From positions 65,958,471 to 66,022,470 of the forward strand of contig NC_087063.1 in the NCBI RefSeq assembly GCF_963678635.1: DNA of 64,000 nucleotides, read 5' to 3'. Positions 21,413-32,699 of this stretch are shown one piece after another. Position numbers and translations under genes: made by a program. This DNA is from Symsagittifera roscoffensis. Taxonomy: Eukaryota > Xenacoelomorpha > Acoela > Convolutidae. The notes beneath the pieces are model-generated. The model saw nothing but the letters and a program-made list of their open reading frames with translations. It made no database searches and was not told the DNA's origin. The first letter of the stretch is position 1. The number at the start of each line of letters is the position of its first letter.

Positions 21413-22095
21413 ATTTTTCCTTATTTACCTTGAGTATAGCTGGTTGACAACCCCAAGCGAAGCAACAGTTATACAATAATTTATCATTTACCGTAAAAAA
21501 TTTAAAGCCTTATGACATGGCGCAATCACAAGACCAAAAAAATCTGGCATAAGCACGCGGCAGAGCCATCAGCCGAATGGTCAAAGTGATTTTTAAAACT
21601 ACAAATGGCGATAGTAGCCTCAAAAAACATTGACAACACATTTGCTAATAGGAATCATGTGCATGGATTGAAGCAGTAATGTTTCCGAAAATATTTACTA
21701 GTACAGTTCTTTTGTTGACTAATATCGACCATCAGCACAAAATTATTCATGAATTTTTAGCTGTTTTCTTATGCCGGACCAAGTAATTTTTTCAGTTCTG
21801 TTACATGTCTTTTTTCGGCATTATAAAGAGTAGGTCAAGTTCATCAACTTTCCAAAGAACTAGTTTCAGTCGGTAAATGAACTTTTTATATTGTTTGCGA
21901 GGTTGCTTGCACGGCGAGAACACTTCTTAAAGTAGTAATGATCTACTGGCTAATTTACGCTTTCAGAAAAAAATTTCTCAAATTATGGCCCAGTGAAGCC
22001 GCTTCAAATAGTTTCAACCTTTGGTCAAAATTTGAACCCTGTATCTTAAATAGTTGCAGAGAAAACCATCAAACCGTGAATAGTAAACTGGTTCA

Positions 22096-22359
22096 GGACT
22101 TAATATTGATAGTGGTTGAATATAAGAACGGCAGAAATGTGCAAAACTTTCGAATTGTCACTGACCGCTGCCGAATTTGAACAAACTTTACATTTCAAAA
22201 GTTTCGTTATAAAAGACGCAAACTATTGCTTTATTTATTTCATTTTAGTTGAACGTCAATTGCTTCTTTATATAAATTGACTTTCGGCTAACTTTGTTTT
22301 CGGTCTTTCGCTCACGAGTTTTTTCGCCCATTTGGTCCTTCGCGCATGAGATTAGCCCC
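22096..22359. repeat. 264-bp direct repeat, first copy
   Basis: From ggacttaatattgatagtgg to agattagcccc. It recurs at 22567-22830 with roughly 93 percent identity by eye. The copies are 471 bases apart start to start. Confidence 0.85.
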
Positions 22360-22566
22360 TTACATTTGTGCAGTATGAAAGTTTCACATATCAGCTGTCA
22401 GCCTATGGAAAATCAGATTCACACGTCAATTCAGTCAGAAATGACGGTGGAATCCCTCATACACCAAGGACCGAATGCGCTGAAATTAAAATTAGCCAAT
22501 CAGATTTCAGTAATCTAAAATTTGGAAAAAAAACGTGAAAATCTGAAAGAAAGTAAACATTTACTG

Positions 22567-22830
22567 GGACTTAATATTGATAGTGGTCGAACATAAGAAC
22601 GGCAGAAATGCGCAATATTTTCGAATTGTCACTGACAGCTGCCGAATGGAAACAAATTTTACATTTCAAGGATTTCGTTATAAAAGACGCAAATCATTGC
22701 TTTATTTATTTCATTTTAGTTGAACGGCAATTGCTTCTTTTTATAAATTGACTTTCGGCTAATTTTGTTTTTGGTCTTTCGCTCACGAGTTTTTTCGCCC
22801 ATTTGGTCCTTCGCGCATGAGAATAGCCCC
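22567..22830. repeat. 264-bp direct repeat, second copy
   Basis: Second copy of the repeat at 22096-22359. Both contain a ttcgctcacgagttttttcgcc block near their right end. The 207 bases between the copies are not repeated. Confidence 0.85.
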
Positions 22831-23454
22831 CAGAAACGACAGCCTTTTCAAAAGTGTCTTAGGTTTTGGATCACCCTGTATTTGAAATTCTTCCGTCATA
22901 TTATAACGTAATTATTACATAATTACGGATGTTTGGCATAGCGGATGTTTGACATATCGGTTGCTTGCCCTAGACCCCTTGCGGAGATCATACTTTCAAA
23001 TTTTATTGGATAATAAACAAAGACGGTTGATTGAAGGATGTTTTTATCTATGAAAAATCAGGAATAAAACAAGCCGTAACTACATGACTCAGTATCAATT
23101 TCAGGATTTATGAGTTGTGATGCCTGTTGATTTTTTTTTACAATAATTTAGAGCAAAGAGTCAGTCTTCGCGCTGGCGTTGATGTATATATTACCTGTTT
23201 CTGTTTTTTGTTAGAAATTCACAGAACACTAATCTGTTGTTAAAGCTAGTCTAACTAATCAGGTCTTTCGCACAACATTTCATAGCTTTTTTTGCTTAAA
23301 CTAGTCAATTAATTTGTCCAGAATGTCGAAGCTAAAGAGCTTTTTTTCTGTGGTAATTTTGATAATGTAATAATATTGCTGAATTTTTGAAGCTTCTTCT
23401 AAATTCAAGTAAACTTTGATTGAAGCTCAATTAGTTAATTGAAGCTCAACTTAC

Positions 23455-23719
23455 CAAAGTAACCACACATGGTGAGACAGATGAGTAGAGCTCTTTTCGC
23501 CATTTCACTTACAGCTTGAACCACCATGAGTGTCTTGGCGGAGAAGTTTCCCTCTAGGCCACAGCCCATCAACACAACCAGAATCTGCGACAGAAGAGAC
23601 ACCATGGACGATCCAGAGGCCCCTAGCAGCCCTGCAAGAGGTATGCCTATGTGGCCATCTGATCCGAAAGTGAAGTTAGCCACTTCCTCTTCATTTGCGG
23701 AAATCACGCTAATCGACAT
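23455..23719 (-). CDS. Class A GPCR, first coding exon with TM1 and TM2
   Basis: The exon starts at ATG 23719, with an in-frame stop about 80-90 bases upstream and no earlier ATG, and ends at a perfect GTAAGT donor. The 25-residue N-terminus is acidic and has one N-glycosylation sequon (NFT), as expected outside the cell. TM1 (GLLGASGSSMVSLLSQILVVLMGCGL) and TM2 (TLMVVQAVSEMAKRALLICLTMCGYF) follow. The usual Asn of TM1 and Asp of TM2 are not evident, so the receptor is divergent. The three exons together give 228 codons in frame. The introns (about 2.4 and 2.2 kb) are packed with repeats. No promoter was recognised to the right. Confidence 0.68.
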
Positions 23720-23978
23720 ATCGGAAATCGAGAAGCATAGAGTGAACTTTTCCAGCCAAAGATTGATAATACTGGAGCTGGATTTGGTTCAACTCAAGCT
23801 TATAAAAGCTGTAACGCAGAGAATCGTTTCCACAGAGCAGTACAAACAATGATGATGAAAGTTACCAACTGAAATATTGGTTTTTCTAGCATAAATTACA
23901 ATTATAGATGAAAAAATAAATACTGTTTAGAATGGTTGCAGTTTTTTGGTCTGTTTTTAAAACCTTTCCTATGTTAAC

Positions 23979-24072
23979 AAAATTTGCGAGCAGAACCAAA
24001 AATAGATGAAATAGATAAAAACTTCAAAATTTGCGAGCAGAATCAAAAATAGATGAAATAGATAAGAACTTC
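23979..24072. repeat. Two tandem copies of a 47-bp sequence
   Basis: aaaatttgcgagcagaacc and following bases recur at 24026 with two mismatches. Confidence 0.85.
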
Positions 24073-24637
24073 ATGATTTTTCCCTTAGAATAAGCCAACT
24101 TCCCCTGCAAATCAGCTAACTTCCCCTATGAGATTTCACTGCGAACTTTCCGTACCGATCAGCCAACTTCTCTACAAGTTAGTGATATGTTTGATGTTTT
24201 TGGGGTTAAAAACGAACCAAGTGAACGATCACCGGATTAAAGAAACCAGAACATTCAAGTAGTAAAGTGGCATGCAAAAATCTGAACTCTGATTTGCTAA
24301 AAAAAAGCTTTCAATCAAGTGAACAATCTCCTCCACCCTATTAGTTTACTTGGTCACAATTTATTGAGAAATATAATTTGCTGCTTTTCATATTCAGACC
24401 AATTTCACAAGAAAAAATTGACAGCGAATGGGTATTACTTCGGACATCTTTCGATATACCCAGCAAGTATGCTTGCACTAGCCTAAAGCGCTGCTGTGAA
24501 AGCTTTTGAATAATACTTAATAGTTCTAATCCGTAAGTTATTTATGCTAGGCTAAGTATCCGCACTCAAAATTGTTCCAAATTGAATTTGAGGCCAACTA
24601 AATGCTCAAACTAATTTTACTTGAATTTTAGCACTTT

Positions 24638-25396
24638 TTGTTCCGTCTTTCGAAAAAAGTGAGAAATATGTATGCCCAGGGTGGTTTTTGTTTTTTCAGT
24701 CAATTTTGTCCGATCGAAATAAAAAAATTTTTAACAAAACTTTTATACCCCATTAAAGATATCGGCTTCCTGAGTTCAAATATGAAAAGATATTTCACCT
24801 CCGACTATCTTTTGTTAAGTTATGGGAGTTTGAAAATTGCCAAAATTGCATGTTCTGGACTAATTTATGCGCGCTTTGATGAGCTTTTTTATAATGCTGA
24901 GACCGTAACGCGAATTATTTATGCGTAGCGAATTATCCCCCACAACAAAATCGTTCCAAAATTAAATGAGGCTATCTAATTGGTCGTATTTACTTCATAC
25001 AACTCAAAATTTAACACTTTGATATTGTCCAAAATGTACAGGTTTTCAGTATATTTTTTTCCCAAATCGCAGTAATAGTTATTAACAAAAAAACTTATGC
25101 CCCATTGAGAATATCGACTCCTTGAAATCAAATTCAAAAAAATTTTCTACCTGATGGTTTTTTGAAAATAAGTTTGAAAATGGCCATCAAAAGTTTGAAT
25201 CTCAGAATCTTTCCAAGTTGAATTGAGGCTAGCTAGTCGGTCGTATTAATTTTGTACGACTCATTTTTTCTCTGATCTTTATATTGTCCAAAATTTATAA
25301 ATATTTCAATATTTTTTCCCAACAAAACGTTTGGATAATTATCAAGGGGCAATCGGAGCATTCAAGGCTTTGCCCTGATTTCCGAGCAGTCTTGTT
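24638..25396 (-). mobile_element. Hairpin-ended repeat family, long copy
   Basis: The left end is TTGTTCCGTCTTTCGAAAA and the right end is ACCGAGCAGTCTTGTT-type (TTCCGAGCAGTCTTGTT at 25380-25396) after the CAAGGC-TTTGCC hairpin. The two subterminal blocks (24955-25075 and 25190-25330) are similar to each other, so the copy has an internal duplication or a nested insertion. Confidence 0.55.
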
Positions 25397-25630
25397 ACTT
25401 CCATGAGTGGTTTTTGATTGCTCTGCCGTAATACATATAAACAAGCATACTCGCAGGGCAATCCCAAGATTTCAGGATCGAAGCCCATACGCAACAATTT
25501 TTTAAATATCGGTCTGAATAAAAAAAACACCGCAAGCATATATATTCCTACATTTCTTCAAAAAGTGCAGCAATAAACTTTTTTACTGACATTTGATTAC
25601 CATTTTTAGGCAATTGCGTCTTGTAAAAAC
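25285..25630. repeat. Right arm of a long inverted repeat
   Basis: Reverse complement of 17515-17830 with few differences (for example an extra gcac beside 25570). It includes the family end at 25344-25396 and the sequence beyond it, so the duplication is larger than the transposon end alone. Confidence 0.8.
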
Positions 25631-26257
25631 TTGCTACAGTGAAATTGCAGTAATTCGGGAATAAAACAATGCTGAGCAGATAATAAATTAGCAGTAGTTA
25701 TGGATGAATCAGAGATATGCAGGTTTTTTGTAGTGTAGTTGCAGCCCTAAATCAGCGCTGATCCAGCGCTCATCCAGCCATCAAATTTCAAGACGTGAAG
25801 GGGACCTGGTGGGACGTATGGGGGAGGGGCTTGAGGAGGGGGATTATTACATATTGGCGGCCCCTGAATGAACGTGTGCATTCGAGTTTTGCAGAAAGTT
25901 GCAAAAATTAGAGTCATGATTTACACAAAATATGATCAATTTCAAGGAATTTTTTGTTAAAAAAATATTCCATTACATTGAAAACAAAAATAGATTTTGA
26001 TCAATTATAATAGATTTTAATGGATGTCTTATTTTCAAAAATAATCGATCAAATTGGATTAAAAATCCATTACGTTGTCTAAATTTGCCATGATAATTGA
26101 TTATATAGACAACATTTTACTCAAGAAAAATGCCTTATAATCGATTATTATCCATAAAACTTCGGTGCGGGTACGACTTCAAATTTTACACTTTAATATT
26201 GTCCAATTAGTTTTTCAATATTCTCTTTTCCAAAAAACTATTCGATATGATTTAATG

Positions 26258-27154
26258 GACAACCGGAACATTCAGGGCTTTGCCCTGGTTAACGAGCAAT
26301 CTTTTTTATTATTAAATCTGTTTTCGACTTCCTAATTAAACGTTTTTGATGAAATATTTTTATACCATCTGAAAGATATTGTAGTCTTGTGCTCAACCAT
26401 AAAAAACATTTACTATTTTTTGTAAGATTACGGGGGTTTGAAAGTTGCTAGATTGGCCAATTTTTGACAATTAGCGCGCGTTATATTGCGTTTTTGTAAG
26501 CGGTAGACATTGGTTCCAGATTGAACGGAGGCCAGCAATTTAATCCTATTAACACAATAAAAGAGACTAAATTTACCATCAGTACTTTATATAGCGTGTG
26601 GAGAGATAAAATTAAGAAACACAGAAATACAATTTTTTTCTTTCTCAATTATTTTGCCAAATATTCAATCAAAAACTTTTTAATTGACCTTAAGGGCAGT
26701 CGGAACATTCAAGGCTTTGCCTTGCCATAGGAACAGTCTTGTTCTTTCCACTTTTGAAGGAAAATGAATAAATACGCTCTGTGTGGTTTTTTATTCAGTC
26801 AACTTTTACCGGTCGAAATAAAAATTTTCAACAAATATTTCAACTCTTTTTTGTAAAAACATGGGGGCTTCAGAATTGCAAAAAATGCCATGTTCTGGAT
26901 TTGAAGAGTTTTTTCATAATGTTGGAGCGTAACGCGAATTATTTATGCCTGGCGAATTATCCCGCACAACAAAATTGTTCCAAACTGATTTGAGGCTAGC
27001 TAATTGGTCGTATTAATTTCTTATGACTCAAAACTTTACACATTGATATTGTCCAAAATGTATAGGTTGTCAATATTTTCTATTCCTAAAATTTTTTCGA
27101 TATAAATCAAGGGACAGTTGGAACTTTCTTGCCCTGATATACGAGCAGTCTTGT
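26258..27154 (-). mobile_element. Head-to-tail run of hairpin-ended repeats
   Basis: Family termini in the same orientation end at about 26303, 26742 and 27154. Each is followed directly by the start of the next copy (ttctttccacttttgaagg after 26742, ttgttcagactgatt after 27150). Copies of roughly 410-440 bases therefore stand end to end. The hairpins are partly decayed (CAAGGC-TTTGCCTTG in the middle copy). Confidence 0.6.
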
Positions 27155-27790
27155 TTTTGTTCAGACTGATTTTAGAAAAGTTGACTGCGTATGGGCATCA
27201 ATCTTCGGACTAACAAACGAGTATGCTTGCAGAAGACTAAACTGCGGATTTGCAGCTGAATTAATACTTTGACATTGTGTTAAATACGCGAATATTTTAT
27301 GCGTGACAAATTATCCGCACTCATAATTGCTCCAAATTGAATTAATTCACGCTATAATTGGTCTTATTAATTCCATAAACAACTCAAATTCCATGAACAA
27401 CTCAAAACAATACTCAAAAAGATCCAAAAAATTGATAAAGTTTTGAAAAAATTGAGAAACAAATTAATTTTTTTAACTTTTTTTGTAAATTACCTTCTAC
27501 ACGCTATGTAAATTACAAAGTTATATAATTTGCCTAAGCCAAACTGTGAAAACGCACGACTAAATAGCATGCCTCAATTCCATTTGCAGCGATTGTTAAG
27601 ACGGATCAAGTCTCCGCTGACATGTTAAGAGCACGAAATGTATCGCAAGTTAATTGTCCCAAATTGGCCAAACTCGCAGTCTGTAAAAACCCATAACTTT
27701 GATTAAAATTGATCAGAGATGAAGTATGTCTTTTAACTTTCAGCTCAAGACAATATTATTTTTGAATGATATCAAATATTCGTCAAAAAT
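27155..27790. mobile_element. Decayed hairpin-ended repeat copy
   Basis: It starts as the next head-to-tail unit and contains core landmarks in the order seen at 34768-35293: agcatgcctcaattcc, gttaattgtcccaaattggcc, agctcaagacaat and gtcaaaaattgctcc. The coding-looking 250 bases after it (to 28026) have no recognisable match. Confidence 0.45.
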
Positions 27791-28029
27791 TGCTCCGAAC
27801 ACACATTCCTTCGTTTTCTTCGGATGTCGCAACAAAAATTAACAATCTTACGCGCCTTTCACAACAATTTGATATTTATAAAAATGTACGAGATGAATCA
27901 AATAACAACATCTTGAAAAAAGTGGAAGCAATTAAAATTAGAAACTTCGGAACTTTAGTTTATACAAATGAAGAACTACAAAATCACCATCAAAGCAAAA
28001 TATGTTTTCAGCTGCAGCAAAACTAGATA

Positions 28030-29500
28030 GAATAAAGGAACAAACAGTGAGTGCAATGGCTAAATTTTACTTGAAATTGTTATAATGGTTCAAAAATTGA
28101 TGCATACGTATTACCGAAAACTCAGACATAAGGCAATTGAAACAAATTTTTAAAGTGTTTTTTTTTCTTACTTCCAACGCTTTCGAAGGCAAACAAATAC
28201 AAAGCTTAAGAAAAATATAAATTAATAGTTCCCTTAACAGAAAATTTGCCAGTTATATAGAATTATACTTCGTTCAAATTCATATGTACTGCTTAACATT
28301 TTTGGGACTTTTGAGGTTTTGGCAGTTTTATTCATCTCCAGCTCTTTTTTCTCGCATTCTTGAATAAGAAAAAATTTGTGTTTTTTCTCAAGTTTAAAAA
28401 TTAGTGGTCCAAGTCTATGATAATCAAAATTGGCATTATTTTCTTTGGCTCAAATTAATACTTTTTTTCATCAAAGACCCTTCAATAAAAATTATCCCAG
28501 AAATCCAATAAGCAAAAATATCAGCATTTCATAGAAAAAAATGAAGCATGCGAAAGTTCACTTTTCTTGAAAAAAAAATTGTAAAGCGTTTCTTTTCCTT
28601 ACACGCTCATATATTTAGTTTGTATATCTAAAGAAATTTTTTTAGTTTACAAAAAATGGCAAAAATCAAGTTATAAAATACTCACACTTCCAGCGCAACT
28701 AGCATTTCCAGCGGAAAATAATAAACAAAAAACGTGTGTAAGTAATATTTAAAAAAGCAACCAAAACGTGTGTATTGAATTACGTTGAAACAAACTACTC
28801 GAAATAGATTTCTACGTCGTTAATATTTGTCTCAGATTAATGAACCTTTAACATAAGTAACGAACATCCAAATTTTTTGGAATTCGATTGGTTAATGAAG
28901 AACCAAAAAGTTATTTTTGGTTTTGTAAGGATTTTAACTAACGTTTTTTTTTTCACATCCGGGATTTTTTTTAATTCTTCAACTTTTAACTTGAATTGCA
29001 ACTGAAAAACTTTAACTATGATTTAAAAGCTGAAATAGTCTGAGGCGTATTCAAGCTACCTGAAATTTTTTTTTAAACAGCTGAATCTAAAATTTCTTCC
29101 CATTTTCAATAAGTGGAACAAAATAAATTGTTTTCGTGGAAAATTTGAGGTTTTTGAAATTTTTTTTGTGTTTCTTTTCACACAGAAAACTAATAAGTAT
29201 CGAGGATAGAATGCAGGGAGTGTTCATTCTTTGGTACTAGTTTATAACATCTTCTTTTGGATGCCATACATAAAATTTCCAAAATCGAAGTATCCATACC
29301 CTACAAACTTTGAGGAGGCAGCGCATCATTCTTATTAAAACATTCGAAATAAATTGACAAAATGCATTTCATTTCAAAATTTTAACTAGGGCAGTAATTT
29401 TGGTCACAATAGGGTCTTTATAATGCCTTGGGAGACCTTCAATTTGCTTTTTTGTTGTAGATTCAAAACTTTTAGATCCAAACCTGCTAAAATATCTCAC
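28030..29500. other. AT-rich sequence without recognisable features
   Basis: I see no gene, tandem repeat or transposon end here. Short T and A runs dominate. Confidence 0.4.
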
Positions 29501-29513
29501 CTCTTTAATTATT

Positions 29514-29562
29514 AACTAAGACTATTCGTATCAGGACGAATCCCTGAATGTTCCAACTACCT
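29514..29562 (+). mobile_element. Decayed end of the hairpin-ended repeat family
   Basis: AACTAAGACTATTCGTAT, then CAGGAC-GAAT-CCCTG and AATGTTCCAACTACC, a mutated version of the plus-strand terminus. Confidence 0.45.
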
Positions 29563-29869
29563 CTTGAGCTATCTCAAAAACATTTGTTTCAGAAATTTAA
29601 GGAAAATTGAAAAAGAACCTGGAATTTAAAAAAAACTTAAAATAACCCCTACACGCTATGCTAAATATAAGTATAAATTAAACAATTTGGGTTCTAGGAA
29701 CGAATTAAATAATCAATTAGTTTGGCTCAATTCATATTGGAACTTTTTCTGAGCCGGATTGAATCATCGCTTTCAAAAATATTTAATAAAACAAGCTTAA
29801 CCCTGCAGTAGTCTTAAAAGCTTAGTCCTGTAAGATTTAATCCTAGTGTTAAACATTGTAAGATCGCGA

Positions 29870-31450
29870 TTTTTAAACGTGATAATCGGACCGACCTCGT
29901 GCGTCGACGGAAATTAGGCGTAAAGGCGAAACTATTGGCGGGGCAGTTGAAGGATAGTTCAAAAGTGATACTTACCAATTCAGATAGCTAATTTAATCCC
30001 CATGCTATTTTGAATGTAACCAATTTTGATCAGATAAGATCAAAAGTCACCAATTTTGACAAAAGCGCGCAAAATCTGGAACCCCCCCCCCCCCCCCCCC
30101 CCGGATTGGGAACCACTGATCCGATCGTTATGAAAATTGGGGGGTGACTAATAGAGATGATTTTAGCCGGGCATGCCAATTTCCAGACCCCTGGTACCCC
30201 TGGGGGCGAGTGATAATGATTTCCGAAAATGCAGTTAGCACTTTTTGTAAACCGGTAAATAATGGTCAGAATGACTTCATATTGCAATATGTTGTAGCCC
30301 TAGAAGGGATATTCACCACCGGGATTTTGAACGCATCCGGTTATTACTTCCGGGCTTACGCCCTATGTAAACAAAACCCACTTTTCGTTATTTCTCGACC
30401 CCTGATAATGCTAGGAGGCTGAAACTTGGGGGGATGGTAGATTGGGGAAGACCTATAATGTATCAATGTTTGGACCCAATACGGCGGCTATGTCGGAAGC
30501 TATTAGCACTTGAAAATTGAATTAGGCTATTTACACCTGATAGTGATAATTGACTTGTGATTTTAATGCACCAATGTGAAGGGGGGCCAACCCAGTAGGG
30601 GGACCCCTTGTGACCCAATCCTCTCCGGAACTTCCTATGGGGTGAAAATGGCAATTTTAGGGAAAAGCGTTAATTGACCCGAGTTTTTCGAAAATATGGG
30701 AAGGGATGGTCCGATATGAATGAAACTTAGTGGGAATGATCTCCCATCGAAAATAAGACGTTTGAACGCGTTTGACCTTATTTGACCTCGGATGACCTCT
30801 AGGAGGTCATTTGGCATTTCTGACCCCAAGACCCCCGGAACCCCCTAAAAAGCGATAAATTAGCATTGTAAGGACCTGTAAGGGGTACCTGGGGAGGTAA
30901 GGGGAGGCCCCTAAATTGAGAATTTTTAGTTTTGACCTTTGTACCCGAGCAAAAGTGATTTTCTGTAATTAGCAAACATTGGGGTCAGCTTAACCCACTC
31001 TACTTGGATTTTCGATAAGAACGACAAACAAGTAAAAATACAGCCCCAGACAAAAATTGGGAACATCTATGGGGGGAAATGGGAATTTCGGGATGAAGAT
31101 TTTATGAACAGCCCTAGCATATTAAATAAATTCTTGTGGTGTTTTTTTCGGATCAAAACGGACACGGGGAAGGGAATTACCCAGCCATGATACTTGAAAA
31201 ATGGAAATTTTTCAAGTATCATGGAAGTTAAATTCCCGGTTATGTGAGAACTACCCAATTCATAGGAACAGGCAAAAGTTAGGAAGAACTAAAAATAAAA
31301 TCATGCAAGGGGTCATTTGTCAAATACGATTGGGAGCTGATTTTGTAGTTGAACCCAATGTTTGCTCAGTATGGCCTGATTTACTAAGTGCCATCCCGAT
31401 GTTCAATTAAAGCTGACCTAATGGTTGATTCAGCTGATAAGTCCTGAGTG
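29870..31450. other. GC-richer island of unknown origin
   Basis: The composition changes abruptly to one with many CCC and GGG runs and short recurring phrases such as gacccctgg, tgacctcggatgacctc and aggtcattt. There is a run of 21 C at 30082-30102. No credible gene is present. It looks like a repeat or transposon foreign to its AT-rich surroundings, but I cannot define its ends. Confidence 0.4.
31186..31223. repeat. Perfect 17-bp hairpin
   Basis: CATGATACTTGAAAAAT, loop ggaa, then the exact complement. The symmetry extends imperfectly outwards (gggaatt on the left against aattccc on the right) to about 31172-31237. Confidence 0.9.
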
Positions 31451-31466
31451 GCAGCTAGTTAAGTGA

Positions 31467-32050
31467 ATGTTAGTAGGGATAGGGAACGGTACGCCTCTGA
31501 CCGAACCGAAAGTAAATAAAGATAACGATACGCGATTAAGGAACAACCACCGAACTGAACAGAACAGGTTTTAACTACGATTAAGAGTAGTTGGTTCTCA
31601 ATCAGAGAAGAGAGCAATTGATACTGAGAGAGAGAGAGAGAGAGTATAGTTGGTTCTCCGTTAGTTAGAGAGAACAGGAGTGAAACTTAAAGAATTCAGA
31701 CGGGTCCTGAGAGTGACTCATGAAATTTTTAAAGTGAGTTCTCGACGCGAGATTTTTAGTGAAGCTTTGTGAAGCAAAGTTGAAGAGTTGTTTAGAATTG
31801 TTTGTAAAGTGAGCTGCAAGAGGCAGCTTTCTGGAACTTATCGCAGATTAAATTTATTGATACTTAATAAATTGTATTCAGGCCATTTAGCGGCCCTTAT
31901 ACTCAGCAATTTATATATCTATTTCTGAATTCAATTACTATCCAGTTTCTTGCGATTCTTTCCGAGGAAAAGAACAGTCGAGAGCAATTGAGTAAAGAGG
32001 ACGCAACTCAGTGTAGTACATCGATCGACCACCAAATTCAACCTTTCAAC
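31467..32050 (+). mobile_element. Probable LTR of another retroelement
   Basis: The segment begins TGTTAGTAGGG and ends TTTCAACA, so the ends are TGTT...AACA. It holds a polyadenylation-type AATAAA near 31875 and a (GA)10 run at 31625-31644. It is followed within ten bases by ttgtcgccaaataccgg, a possible but unconfirmed primer site, and then about 280 bases that could be the start of an internal region. No target duplication fits a solo LTR. No second LTR is visible. Confidence 0.4.
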
Positions 32051-32567
32051 AGAAGGGATTGTCGCCAAATACCGGATCACAGCTCACCCCTTGCTGTTTC
32101 TGGTATTTAGGGAAGGGACTCAGCGGACAATATAGAAGGGATATATTGGGTCTAAACAGTCAAATTCCCCAAGACGACAAACATATAATCAGCTTAAATA
32201 ACCTACGGCAAACTCAGCCCATTAAAACCTGTATTAATTCTGAAATTAGAGATATTGGTGCTACATCAGATAATAATTTAAAAAAATATGCAATACCACA
32301 GACATGTGCATAAAACTTTCCTGATTTCATGTTAAATTATCGGTTTAGACGGAATCCGAGGTATCTGTGGTTCACTGAAATGAAAGGTGAAGAAGAAGGA
32401 CTTGTACTCAGTACGAATGAGTTAAACAACAAGCGTCAAATTTTTAATTTGTCAACTGAGCCAGAAGCTTTTGTTGTTTTCACTTTAAATTACTAAATTA
32501 CACTATTACACTATTTTATTCAATTAGTTGTTCGTTTACACAGCTTTTTTTAAACGATAGAAATTGA

Positions 32568-32696
32568 ATGAAGAAAAATGCAAAGTACGAGGAGAGCGAA
32601 GAAGAGGAAGACAAATATAAAGATGAAGAGAGCGAGGAGAGTAATATAGAAGACGAAGAAGGATCTTCCTCTTATGATAAAAAAGAGTGGTACTGA
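32568..32696 (+). CDS. Small acidic reading frame of uncertain reality
   Basis: A 42-codon frame encodes an almost wholly charged peptide (ESEEEEDKYKDEESEES). Such Glu-rich runs are seen in exons of nuclear proteins. They also arise by chance in GAA/GAG repeats. No splice sites or neighbours support it. Confidence 0.15.
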   Translation: MKKNAKYEESEEEEDKYKDEESEESNIEDEEGSSSYDKKEWY

Positions 32697-32699
32697 TTT

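Noticed and set aside
23526-23852. Plus-strand 108-codon frame over the first GPCR exon
   Set aside because: It is the antisense shadow of the exon, which has a matching donor, start and helix pattern on the minus strand.
27766-28026. 86-codon plus-strand frame as a host exon
   Set aside because: Its first part lies in a decayed copy of the hairpin-ended repeat, there are no splice sites of note, and no domain is recognised.
30030-30287. Frame with a Gly run
   Set aside because: It comes from the 21-C homopolymer; the rest has no coding character.
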